In this document: piece after piece, positions 1 through 6,804 of the stretch | Numbering within the stretch: position 1 is the stretch's first letter | Layout: each line of letters begins with the position of its first letter | From: Nitrososphaerales archaeon | Lineage (GTDB): Archaea; Thermoproteota; Nitrososphaeria; Nitrososphaerales; Nitrososphaeraceae | Direction of reading: 5' to 3' | Length of the DNA: 8,739 bases | Assembly (NCBI GenBank): GCA_029237515.1 | Contig: JARBAV010000021.1 | Coordinates: 1-8,739 of the forward strand | Position numbers and translations under genes: made by a program | The notes under the pieces: generated by a model | What the model was told of the DNA's origin: nothing | Seen by the model: the letters and a program-made list of their open reading frames with translations, nothing else | Databases searched by the model: none

Positions 1-20
1 CCACACATTCCTATTATAAT

Positions 21-437
21 ATGTCATCATCAACAAAGCCTTTAAGAGAAGTTGTCCAACACTTGGCAGAAACGTTTAACGATCCGAAGATTAGGGAACA
101 ATCTTACTTTGATTTTTATGATGATTCCTTGACTATTTATGGTTTCCCTCCAAACTTGCCATCCAACAAGGGAGGTTTTAAACAGTTCATTTACCTCCTT
201 TGGAAAGGATTTCCTGATGTAAAAATCACTTTTGAGGATCTCATTATTGAAGGAAACAAGGCTGCAGGGAGATACTACCTATCTGGGACACACAAAGGTG
301 AATTTGTAGACCTTCAGCCAACCAATAGACAATTTAAAGTCAACGGTATGACAGTATTTGCTTTTCGTGATTCGAAAGTTATAGAGCGTTGGAACCTGGT
401 AGATATGATGTCATTGAAGGAACAGTTAAACTCTTGA
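21..437 (+). CDS. SnoaL-like (ester cyclase / polyketide-cyclase fold) small protein
   Basis: A 138-residue protein of the NTF2-like SnoaL/ester-cyclase superfamily, a cone-shaped alpha+beta fold. The pattern fits along the whole length: an N-terminal helix (residues 8-22), a hydrophobic segment GGFKQFIYLL followed by FPDVKITFEDLIIEGNKAAGR (51-84 overall), then GTHKGEF (89-95, with His91), the loop PTNRQFKVNG and the C-terminal FRDSKVIERWNLVD (115-128), where family members usually have F-R-x-x-x-G-K-I-x-E-x-W-x-x-x-D. Length is normal for a complete single-domain member. It is probably a soluble cytoplasmic protein; the substrate cannot be told, because this superfamily covers cyclases, isomerases, dehydratases and non-enzymatic binders. 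The ATG at 21 is used because it gives a full N-terminal helix. Only 20 bases lie upstream, so its promoter and any operon partner are outside the window. Confidence 0.85.
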   Translation: MSSSTKPLREVVQHLAETFNDPKIREQSYFDFYDDSLTIYGFPPNLPSNKGGFKQFIYLLWKGFPDVKITFEDLIIEGNKAAGRYYLSGTHKGEFVDLQPTNRQFKVNGMTVFAFRDSKVIERWNLVDMMSLKEQLNS

Positions 438-902
438 TTTTGAATTAGAGGTTATTAGGCGGGTAAGATAAACACAGTAAGAAAGTTAGGTAAGTTACAT
501 TTTTTCCAATATCGTTAGTTTTTGTTTTTTTTCCTTTGTAGCAAGAATGATATTTTGATCATAATTCAAACATAATATATTTCCATTTAGCCCTGAAGCT
601 GCAGGAGGATAAGTCTAAAAGGACAAAGTCAATCTTCCAAAAGCTGATTAGTCTTGCTACTATGTCGATTGCTGTTATTCAAGGGGGTTGTTCTCTTTGA
701 GAGATTGATTATAGAAGTCAACTAGTTCTCGACGAAAAAGTTTAATTTATCGGGATCTCTATGCGCTTTCACTAATCCCTCATTCTGTCTGTTATTCATC
801 TTCCCCTTCCGACTTTTTCAATAAAAAAGGCATGTGCTGACCAACACGGTATAGTGATGATTGCGTAATCTTCAAGTGATAGCGCTCAGAATTACTCATA
901 GA
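438..902. other. Spacer without a convincing gene
   Basis: The spacer holds the oligo-T run described separately. It also contains an AGGAGG Shine-Dalgarno-like match at 603-608 that has no ATG, GTG or TTG within 15 bases downstream. An open frame from about 553 to 700 reads protein-like in its second half (LKLQEDKSKRTKSIFQKLIS) but has no start near the Shine-Dalgarno match, so it is at best a relic. A TTG at 861 could extend the downstream hydrolase by 14 codons, directly after an in-frame TGA at 858. Confidence 0.3.
500..532 (+). terminator. Oligo-T terminator region after the SnoaL-like gene
   Basis: Three T runs lie close together on the + strand: six T at 500-505, five at 519-523 and eight at 525-532. 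They begin about 63 bases past the stop codon. Archaeal RNA polymerase terminates at such U tracts without needing a stable hairpin, and I see no strong stem in front of them. The strength of termination is inferred. Confidence 0.45.
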
Positions 903-2174
903 ATGAAAATCATTTTTAATGATCCTACATTTTCTTCACAACTGCTTAGGACAATAGGTGAAACGTACTATAAAGGAGCAGATATAGGTGAATGTCTATC
1001 GACTGCATATCGTATCAAAGAAGGCGATTTTGAAAGCTGGCATACAGAGTGGCTAAAGACTGCAAAAAGAATCCATAGTTATGCAGATGAAAGCCTCGCT
1101 AGTGGTCATATTATAAGTGCAAGAGATGCATACCTAAGAGCCTCAAATTACTATCGTGCCTCTGAATTTTTGCTCATTGATCCAGATGACCCTCGAATTC
1201 AAACTACTTGGGGAAGTAGCAAAAAATGTTTCAGCGAAGCTGCAAAGCTTTTTCCATTCCACGTAGAATCAATAGAGATCCCTTACGAACATGGGACTAC
1301 GCTACCAGGCTATTTCTATCACTATTCAAAAAGGGATAGTATTTACAACAGTGAAGACACGAAGGCGAATGGTAAAGGAACTGAAAAGAAACTATCCAGA
1401 CCAGTTCTCATTGCTCATGGAGGGTTTGATTCAACTTTAGAGGAATTATATTGCTCAGCGGCGGCTCCAGCGTTGGAGAGAGGTTATAATTGTCTAACGT
1501 TTGAAGGACCTGGCCAAGGAGGTGTGATCCGTAAGCGGGGAATTCCCTTTAGATATGACTGGGAAAAAGTTGTAGCTCCTGTAATTGATTATGCAATAGG
1601 CAGAGAAGAAGAATTTGGAATCGATGTGAATCGCATTGCATTAATGGGTATGAGCATGGGTGGATATTTGGCCGCCAGAGCTGCAGCTTTTGACAATCGC
1701 ATTTCTGCTTGTATACTTAATGATGGAGTATACGACGGGTATGACGCTATTACCTCCTCATTTCCTGAGTCTTTATTAACTGCACTGGAAGAAGGTAATT
1801 CGGAATTTGTTAATTCAACTTTAACAGATCTAATGGAATCTGATCCAAATGCTAGATTTAATATGAAACATGGAATGTGGACATCACGGTCCAATTCACC
1901 TTATGATCTGATTACTGGTGCAAAAAGTTATACTTTAAAAGATATCATAAAAAATATCACTTGCCCAACGTTGGTCCTTGAAGCCGAAAAAGATGATTCT
2001 TTTCCCGGACAACCAAAGAAAGTATACGATGGATTAGAATCTCCAAAAAAATACGTGATATTTACACAAGAAGAAGGTGCAGAAGAGCACTGTCAAGGTG
2101 GAGCAAGTGCTCTTTCAAATCAGAGAATATTTGACTGGATTGATGAAGTTTTTAAATATAAACCTGGGTTGTGA
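903..2174 (+). CDS. Alpha/beta hydrolase, FrsA / 2,6-dihydroxypseudooxynicotine hydrolase type
   Basis: A 423-residue alpha/beta-fold hydrolase with a helical N-terminal domain, as in 2,6-dihydroxypseudooxynicotine hydrolase and FrsA-like (DUF1100) proteins. The first ~125 residues form the helical cap (GGADIGECL-like start YKGADIGECLSTAYR, then RDAYLRASNYYRASEFLL). The hydrolase core follows: oxyanion-hole motif HGGFD (172-176), nucleophile elbow GMSMGG with Ser251, probable acid Asp364 in EAEKDDSFPGQP, and probable base His396 in EEHCQGG. All three catalytic residues are present, so it should be an active hydrolase, acting on a C-C, ester or amide bond; the substrate is unknown. Residues about 142-166 form a hydrophilic insertion (K, S, N, E, G rich) just before the HGG strand. 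The ATG at 903 is preferred because similarity to the family begins at FNDPTFSSQLLRTIG; a TTG at 861 would add 14 residues that look unrelated. No Shine-Dalgarno or good TATA-like element is evident for either start. Confidence 0.85.
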   Translation: MKIIFNDPTFSSQLLRTIGETYYKGADIGECLSTAYRIKEGDFESWHTEWLKTAKRIHSYADESLASGHIISARDAYLRASNYYRASEFLLIDPDDPRIQTTWGSSKKCFSEAAKLFPFHVESIEIPYEHGTTLPGYFYHYSKRDSIYNSEDTKANGKGTEKKLSRPVLIAHGGFDSTLEELYCSAAAPALERGYNCLTFEGPGQGGVIRKRGIPFRYDWEKVVAPVIDYAIGREEEFGIDVNRIALMGMSMGGYLAARAAAFDNRISACILNDGVYDGYDAITSSFPESLLTALEEGNSEFVNSTLTDLMESDPNARFNMKHGMWTSRSNSPYDLITGAKSYTLKDIIKNITCPTLVLEAEKDDSFPGQPKKVYDGLESPKKYVIFTQEEGAEEHCQGGASALSNQRIFDWIDEVFKYKPGL

Positions 2175-2487
2175 TAACATCACCTTGCAAAGAATTTCGA
2201 TAAATGTAGCTTCAATGCTTAATACATTCGCACAGATTCACATTAAGATAGAGTGGAGCTGCTCGTTTCCGCTCCAATTTCAAAGATGAGAATGTTCAAA
2301 AAAAATGGGTACATCACTCACAAGAATGATAATCAATTTGGTAACTCATTAATTAATCAGGATAGGACATTAGGATGGCATAAATGCATCACGATACTCA
2401 TTGGCCCCTCGCTGTCTTCAGCTCTTAAAATGCAGCAAACAGCAAATAATATTAGAAGGATAACAATGAGGTGTTATATACAGGAAA
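2175..2487. other. Spacer, no gene seen
   Basis: There is no supported gene on either strand. A weak inverted repeat, TGGAGC (2254-2259) with GCTCCA (2271-2276), could form a 6-bp stem with an 11-base loop, but no T run follows it. An AT-rich element ATAATATTA at 2446-2454 lies about 38 bases ahead of the next start and may be that gene's promoter, leaving a leader of roughly ten bases. Confidence 0.3.
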
Positions 2488-2862
2488 ATGCCTGGCTTGA
2501 AGGTCAAATCACTAAAAGAACCAACAGAACAACATGATGGATTCAGAATACTGATTGCACGATATAGGCCAAGATACCTTCCAAAATCTGAAGAAAATTG
2601 GCACGAATGGTGGAAAGAACTCGCTCCTAGTAGAATACTCCATAGGGAGTATATGATAGACAAAAAGTTAAACTGGTCTTTGTATAAGAAACGCTTTCTG
2701 TCTGAAATAAAGAATAATCCTGATGCATTAGATGAGATCAAAGAGCTAGGACAAATGAGTCGAGATCAAGATGTCACGCTATTGTGTCATTGTATAGGCC
2801 TGGATAAGCATTGTCATAGATTTATAATCCAAGAATTGGTTGAAAGGGAAAATCGGGACTAG
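2488..2862 (+). CDS. DUF488 family protein
   Basis: A 124-residue protein matching the short DUF488 family along its full length. The N-terminal strand LKVKSLKEPTEQHDGFRILI is followed by ARYRPRYL in place of the usual D-R-x-W-P-R-G-L, then the WWKELAPS segment typical of the family, a helical middle with NWSLYKKRFLSEI, and the C-terminal strand VTLLC. The end is unusually rich in Cys and His: C100, H101 and C102, then H108, C109, H110 and R111 (CHC and HCHR). This resembles the C-H-R ending of the longer DUF488 branch rather than the Ala/Asn-His form common in short members. The biochemical role of DUF488 is not established; a redox or metal role for the Cys/His cluster is only a guess. ATG 2488 leaves the expected short N-terminus. 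The gene stands alone, 313 bases after the hydrolase. Confidence 0.85.
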   Translation: MPGLKVKSLKEPTEQHDGFRILIARYRPRYLPKSEENWHEWWKELAPSRILHREYMIDKKLNWSLYKKRFLSEIKNNPDALDEIKELGQMSRDQDVTLLCHCIGLDKHCHRFIIQELVERENRD

Positions 2863-2866
2863 ATGG

Positions 2867-2880
2867 TTTTATATTTTATT
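2867..2880 (+). terminator. Weak T-rich terminator after the DUF488 gene
   Basis: Two T4 runs (2867-2870 and 2874-2877) within an AT-only stretch begin five bases after the stop codon. This fits an archaeal oligo-T terminator, but the runs are short. Confidence 0.25.
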
Positions 2881-3027
2881 GAATGTATTGAAGTATGCAA
2901 ATATTACAAGAGTCAGAAGTTCATACATAACTCATTGTAAATTAGAATAATTTCTGAAAATTTTGTATGTTAGATAGAGCGGCAAACCAAACTAAACCCA
3001 CTATATGTGTAAATTTGTATCCTTACC

Positions 3028-3047
3028 ACGATCTGGGTCCAGATCGT
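3028..3047. repeat. Perfect 9-bp inverted repeat (palindrome)
   Basis: ACGATCTGG (3028-3036) and CCAGATCGT (3039-3047) are perfect reverse complements separated by GT. The symmetry does not extend further. The two-base spacing is too tight for an RNA hairpin loop, so a binding site for a dimeric regulator is the more natural reading. It lies 62 bases upstream of a Shine-Dalgarno-led small ORF and in an otherwise empty spacer. Function is inferred. Confidence 0.5.
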
Positions 3048-3108
3048 ACCAATATGTTTTTTGTTAATTCAACCAGTGCAATTCTTTAAAAATATCAAGG
3101 AGGGCAAT

Positions 3109-3222
3109 ATGCAGAAGATTTCACTTCCCAGAAAAACAGTTCAGATGTTAACAGTATGGGCCAGTATGCCAACGACTCTATTAAGTACCATCCACCCATT
3201 TCCTCGTCGAGGTCGTTTTTGA
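3109..3222 (+). CDS. Possible 37-residue small protein with strong Shine-Dalgarno
   Basis: The ATG at 3109 follows AAGGAGGG (3097-3104), one of the best Shine-Dalgarno matches in the window; GGAGG ends five bases before the ATG. The predicted peptide is basic (SLPRK near the start, PFPRRGRF at the end) with a mildly hydrophobic middle (MLTVWASMPTTLLS). No domain is recognised. The competing frame one base out (see the spacer entry) also reads protein-like, so the Shine-Dalgarno could belong to a gene whose frame has been broken rather than to this peptide. Confidence 0.3.
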   Translation: MQKISLPRKTVQMLTVWASMPTTLLSTIHPFPRRGRF

Positions 3223-3519
3223 AACTATTGTCTAAGTTATTCTATGAATATTCAATTATCTTCTGTCATAGATCGGACGTATTATAAAATCAGAGTGTGT
3301 CACTGAGCGACAATATCGGTACCTAATCATCTCAGTCATTGATCCGCATAAATTATATCTGGAAAAGAGTAAAATAGAAAAAGTCAATTGTGTATAATGA
3401 ATGGCGACAATAGGACAAATCAATGTTGGCAGTCTATACAACTGTACTCAGAAATAATTTGAAAGATCTCCCTCTTCAGCTACACTTAAGAATTACACCT
3501 GATACTATCATGATGGATA

Positions 3520-4635
3520 TTGCTATCAGAAAAGGAAGAAGTATCAGTGCATTTGACTTCAAGCCTCAACCCTGAACAAAATCGTGGGAAAAAGTCAAAA
3601 TATATTGATACTCTCTTAGTTAGTAACCCCACTTCTTCGAGCGGTTCGACCGGCAAGGATTGGGAAAATCTTTATATCAAGATAAAGGATGCTTTTGGCA
3701 AGAACTCGCAAGTTGTATTCACAAAAAAAACCAAAGATGGAACCCTGCTTACACGAAAATTTTTGAAGAGAGGAGTTAAAAAGGTTATAGCGATTGGGGG
3801 AGATGGAACAATAAATGAAGTTGCAAACGGTTTTTTCTTGACTGAAAGAAATCAAGAGGACAAAAAGAAAACATTTCCTTATACTACGAATAGTGATGGC
3901 AATCAGGAAAATAAAGGTGAGCTCCCTCAACCTGACATTCTGGTGCCCATAAACTCAGAGGCCATATTCGGCATAATTCCTAGCGGTACAAGGAATGTGT
4001 TAGCCAAATCTCTAAATTTGCCTGAAGGTATAGACGAGTGCTGTCATAATTATCTGCGAGGGAGTACACAAAAGATTGATGTGCTAACAGCTACTGTCAC
4101 TAATCCTACTACCCATGCAAAGGTGTTAACCAGAGCATTTCTGAATGCAGCCGAGATTGGATTTGGGGCCGAAGTTATAGATAGATCAAAAAAAGTAAGA
4201 AGTAAAGTTAAGAATCGCATGGTATCAACAATCACTAGCGTCATAGCTACTTTGCCCACATACGAAAGCAATAACTGTGAGGTAGTGTTTGATGATGGGA
4301 AAGACAAATTAGTCACAAAAATTACTATGGGTGTAATTGCCAACGGAAAATTCCTTGGCGGGGGATTTATGGCAGCACCTGAAGCAAGTTTTTCAGACGG
4401 ATTATTGGATGTTGTAATTCTAAGAGATTCAGGTAGCCTTAAAATGCTTGATAATTTAGCAAATATAAAAACAGGTAATTATGCAGATGAAGCCGATGTG
4501 ATCTACAAACAAGCTAGGAAGGTATCAATGAAATCAACTGAAAGAGACATAACAGTTGCCATCGATGGAGAACCTATAGGTATTTTGCCAGCAACTTTTC
4601 AAGTGAATCAGTATTCTCTAAATATCCTATTATAG
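3520..4635 (+). CDS. Diacylglycerol-kinase-family lipid kinase (YegS/DagK-like)
   Basis: A 371-residue member of the DAGK catalytic-domain family, which phosphorylates a lipid hydroxyl with ATP. Visible motifs in order: LLVSNPTSSSGSTG (32-45, nucleotide-binding entry), GGDGTINEVANG (93-104, the family signature), IIPSGTRN (152-159), the start of the C-terminal beta-sandwich NAAEIGFGAEV (209-219), and the late DGEP (Asp349, Glu351) that in relatives helps metal binding and catalysis. It is soluble or peripheral, with no membrane segment. Typical relatives have about 300 residues; part of the excess is a hydrophilic insertion at about 108-148 (K, N, E, Q rich) between GGDGT and IPSGT. In archaea the substrate is probably an isoprenoid glycerol lipid or another lipid alcohol, which is inferred. 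The start is uncertain: TTG 3520 is the longest in-frame choice and GTG 3547 is an alternative. Two tandem ATGs at 3510 and 3513 are in another frame and would join this one if a single A were missing from the A4 run at 3530-3533. Confidence 0.9.
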   Translation: MLSEKEEVSVHLTSSLNPEQNRGKKSKYIDTLLVSNPTSSSGSTGKDWENLYIKIKDAFGKNSQVVFTKKTKDGTLLTRKFLKRGVKKVIAIGGDGTINEVANGFFLTERNQEDKKKTFPYTTNSDGNQENKGELPQPDILVPINSEAIFGIIPSGTRNVLAKSLNLPEGIDECCHNYLRGSTQKIDVLTATVTNPTTHAKVLTRAFLNAAEIGFGAEVIDRSKKVRSKVKNRMVSTITSVIATLPTYESNNCEVVFDDGKDKLVTKITMGVIANGKFLGGGFMAAPEASFSDGLLDVVILRDSGSLKMLDNLANIKTGNYADEADVIYKQARKVSMKSTERDITVAIDGEPIGILPATFQVNQYSLNILL

Positions 4636-4783
4636 AGACGATTACTGCATCAATAGAGTAGCACGGTTTAGTGGTCGATTAAAAATGGAAAATATCTGTT
4701 CGAGCATGTTTGAGCATTAATATAAGACTAAATAATAATTTCAAGCTTCATAATTCAGAACAAGCAATTAATATTGGAGTACC
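4636..4783. other. Spacer, nothing identified
   Basis: This AT-rich stretch separates the lipid kinase from the broken small gene that starts at 4784. There is no T run suggesting termination and no Shine-Dalgarno match. Confidence 0.3.
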
Positions 4784-5016
4784 ATGAGCTCGACTTCTGC
4801 TACTGCTACTTCTATTACGCCATCGAATTATCCTAATTTTACCTAATACTCACCGATCAGCCTACTGCCGGTCTTATCCATTCCTTCTCTGATACCTCCG
4901 ATCAGATCTCACAAAAGATAGGTGAAGAGAAGCCAGCTGACTCCCTGCAAAGGGACACATTGAACCCTAGAGAGGATACAAGATCTAGTACTCACAGAGG
5001 ATCAATTAACAAGTGA
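4784..5016 (+). pseudogene. Probable frameshifted small gene (about 77 codons)
   Basis: ATG 4784 opens a frame reading MSSTSATATSITPSNYPNFT before a TAA at 4844. A -1 shift at the T4 run (4837-4840) continues as YLILTDQPTAGLIHSFSD, then QISQKIGEEKPADSLQRD, and ends at TGA 5014. The second part is polar and protein-like in composition, without its own start codon. The joined product would be a hydrophilic, Ser/Thr/Asp-rich protein of about 77 residues that I do not recognise. A direct repeat CCGATCAG (4853-4860 and 4898-4905) falls within it, 45 bases apart and in the same codon phase. Alternatives are chance open frames, a sequencing indel, or programmed frameshifting, for which no classical slippery heptamer is present. 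Confidence 0.3.
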
Positions 5017-5060
5017 AAAGAATGAAGAAGGGATAAAATAATAATTGAACTTGCAAAACG

Positions 5061-5070
5061 TATTAATATT
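5061..5070 (+). promoter_or_regulatory. TATA-box-like element for the DUF3303-like gene
   Basis: TATTAATATT is centred about 28 bases before ATG 5094, the distance expected for an archaeal TATA box serving a leaderless transcript. A second AT-rich string (GTATATAA) directly abuts the ATG and is too close to act as the promoter for this start. Confidence 0.4.
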
Positions 5071-5093
5071 ATCAGCTCGGTCATCGTATATAA

Positions 5094-5372
5094 ATGGCAG
5101 CAACCACTTTCTTGGTCTTTTATCGCTTCAAGAGCATGAATAAAGAAGAGGCAGCGAAGGCTAGAACTGAATGGCGTGAATTGAGGAATGGCTTGCCTGA
5201 CGGTATAGAATTGATAGGTGAATATGATCATGCGTGGGGGACTGAATATAATGGATTTTTACTAATTGAATCGGAGAGTAGCGATGCATTTCTTGATTGG
5301 TGGTCGGGATTTAAGGACAAAGTTAGATGGTACGTTGAACAAACACATACGATTGCAGCTAGAAGACGGTAA
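5094..5372 (+). CDS. DUF3303-like small alpha+beta protein
   Basis: A 92-residue protein with the layout of DUF3303-type, ferredoxin-like small proteins: strand TTFLVFYRFK (4-13), a charged helix NKEEAAKARTEWREL (16-30), a turn with LPDGIELIGEY (34-44), strand NGFLLIES (53-60) and a helix/strand end DAFLDWWSGFKDKVRWYVEQ (64-83). The order strand, helix, 'lP.Gi' turn, 'f.l.es.d...l..w...w.d.v' is characteristic of that family. It is cytoplasmic with no known activity; relatives in the wider dimeric alpha-beta barrel group bind small ligands or act as monooxygenases, but no catalytic residues can be assigned. The C-terminus is basic (AARRR). The ATG is the first in frame after a stop and sits 28 bases from a TATA-like element. 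Confidence 0.7.
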   Translation: MAATTFLVFYRFKSMNKEEAAKARTEWRELRNGLPDGIELIGEYDHAWGTEYNGFLLIESESSDAFLDWWSGFKDKVRWYVEQTHTIAARRR

Positions 5373-5562
5373 TTCACGATTTTTCACATTCTATCACGAC
5401 TATTGAACCGAAGGAACTATTATTTGAGGTTACACTGCTAACAAAATCGTTGCCCAGATAAATTGTGCGAGTTTACACGGTGGCTTGAATTGAAAAAGTT
5501 AGTCTAGAAATGAAGAGAATAGTAATAAGTAATGTCATTTATTTCTACAATGATATGATAAT

Positions 5563-6696
5563 ATGACCATCTCCGGAGAGCCACCAGAGGATAAAGATAA
5601 TGACAAAAAAAATTATATACACAGACAAGTAGAGCAACAGCTACAAACCATTCTGAATTTGTTTAACTCTGGAATCCCGTCAGAAACGATTGCAGATCAA
5701 GTCGATATTGACAAGAATGAAGTCGATCAATTAATACAAGATATAAAAAGGCAGGAAGAAAAGAAACGTGTCTTATTGGAGGAACAGGTTTCTAATAACC
5801 CTTCACTAGGTTCTACATTTTATCTGGATGCAGTAGTAGACATCGAGCAGGCAATTAAGAATGCCGAAACAAGAATCTGGAAAGCTCTGAAATCCGAACC
5901 CGAATTTACAATCTCAACAGAAGAAACTAAAGGCATTCTGAAAAAACTAGCGAAGTCTAAAGTTCCAATGGTAATTTTGCATGTAGATTTAGTCGGCTCC
6001 ACAAGGTTATCAATGAGTGTTCCTTTAGATAGACTAACAAAAATAATGCAAGCCTTTACACATGAAATGTCAATATTAGTAAATATGTACGGTGGATACG
6101 TCTTAAAGTATATTGGCGATGCAGTAATAGGTTTTTTTGTTCCAGGTGGGACGTTGCAATCTACCAATGACTACAATCTGCCCGATATTAAAGACGGTTT
6201 CGATGAGAAATTCAATACTAACAATGAAAATAGTTCCTCCTTGGGCAATTTAGAGATGAATGAAGACAACTACTACCTTTCATGCATTAACGCAATAGAT
6301 TGCGGAAGATCAATGGTGAGAATCATTCTACAAGGAATAAACCCCATACTTAATCAGTTTGATTATCCTGAATTAGGCGTTCGAATAGGGATCGATCTGG
6401 GAGAAAACGCGATAATACAATACGGTTTCGACGTCCACAAATGTGATCATGACAGGTTAGTCAAGGAACCACATTATGATATATTGGGTCATACAATAAA
6501 TATGGCAGTAAAAATGACATCTCTTGCTAATCCAAACAGAATAGTTATCGGTCAATCAGTCTATAGAAAACTAACTGACAGGAAAGAACGCTCGAAATTT
6601 AAGATATTGAAAGTAAGACCAAGCTCATGGACTTACGTGGATGAAAGTAGTGGAAAAATGTATAGCCTATTTACTGATATTAGCACAGCAAAATAA
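5563..6696 (+). CDS. Class III adenylate/guanylate cyclase with N-terminal helix-turn-helix-like segment
   Basis: A 377-residue soluble class III nucleotide cyclase, which makes a cyclic nucleotide from a purine triphosphate. Residues 23-61 read as a helix-turn-helix (ILNLFNSGIPSETIADQV, then IDKNEVDQLI), followed by a charged coiled-coil stretch (55-76). The catalytic domain covers about 134-375. It has the first metal Asp142 in VDLVGST, the second Asp186 in KYIGDAVIGFF, Lys182 at the adenine-selecting lysine position, Asp306 in HYDILG at the partner purine-selecting position, and Asn313 in GHTINMAVKM at the transition-state Asn. The Lys/Asp pair argues for ATP as substrate. The residue four after that Asn, normally Arg, is Lys317. 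A polar insertion of roughly 45 residues (193-237, rich in N, D, S, E) follows the second metal site. With both metal residues on one chain it should work as a homodimer with two active sites. No membrane segment or receptor domain is present. The gene stands alone, 190 bases after its neighbour. No cyclic-nucleotide-binding protein is seen in the window. Confidence 0.9.
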   Translation: MTISGEPPEDKDNDKKNYIHRQVEQQLQTILNLFNSGIPSETIADQVDIDKNEVDQLIQDIKRQEEKKRVLLEEQVSNNPSLGSTFYLDAVVDIEQAIKNAETRIWKALKSEPEFTISTEETKGILKKLAKSKVPMVILHVDLVGSTRLSMSVPLDRLTKIMQAFTHEMSILVNMYGGYVLKYIGDAVIGFFVPGGTLQSTNDYNLPDIKDGFDEKFNTNNENSSSLGNLEMNEDNYYLSCINAIDCGRSMVRIILQGINPILNQFDYPELGVRIGIDLGENAIIQYGFDVHKCDHDRLVKEPHYDILGHTINMAVKMTSLANPNRIVIGQSVYRKLTDRKERSKFKILKVRPSSWTYVDESSGKMYSLFTDISTAK

Positions 6697-6775
6697 AGAA
6701 CTTAAACCTCGATTACACTGAAGAGGAGGAGATGTCTGTTAGTGCTAGTACTAATTTATGAAACAGCATTAAGAA

Positions 6776-6786
6776 GTATACTATTA
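6776..6786 (+). promoter_or_regulatory. TATA-box-like element for the PPOX-family gene
   Basis: GTATACTATTA is centred about 24 bases before ATG 6805. This agrees with a leaderless transcript from that ATG and argues against the upstream GTG 6742 as the start. Confidence 0.35.
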
Positions 6787-6804
6787 TGTCAAGACTTGCA
6801 TTCT

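Larger units (their letters stand above)
2863..3519. other. 657-base spacer with palindrome, small ORF and possible gene relics
   Basis: There is no recognised gene here. Besides the palindrome (3028-3047) and the Shine-Dalgarno-led small ORF (3109-3222) listed separately, two open stretches read protein-like without proper starts. Positions 3090-3286 contain QGGQYAEDF and, later, NSMGQYANDSIKYHPP. Positions 3272-3397 contain TERQYRYLIISVIDPHKLYL in a different frame. If both belonged to one ancestral gene it has lost its start and frame. I do not recognise the family, and chance open frames cannot be excluded. Confidence 0.25.

Noticed and set aside
2254..2276. TGGAGC/GCTCCA stem as a terminator of the hydrolase gene
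   Set aside because: The stem is only 6 bp, lies 80 bases past the stop and is not followed by a T run.
2253..2537. Open frame overlapping the start of the DUF488 gene
   Set aside because: It has no protein-like pattern, and its 3' part is the DUF488 coding sequence read in another frame.
3640..3655. GGTTCGACC-like string resembling a tRNA T-arm
   Set aside because: It lies inside the lipid kinase coding sequence, with no acceptor or anticodon stem around it.
4992..5231. Minus-strand hydrophobic open frame resembling a membrane protein
   Set aside because: It overlaps the DUF3303-like gene in antisense; the hydrophobicity comes from reading AT-rich coding DNA backwards.
6732..6761. Nine-codon ATG ORF behind GAGGAGG ahead of the PPOX gene, as a leader peptide
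   Set aside because: The spacing between GAGGAGG and the ATG is only two bases, and the purine-rich run could be chance; the TATA-like element points to a start at 6805.
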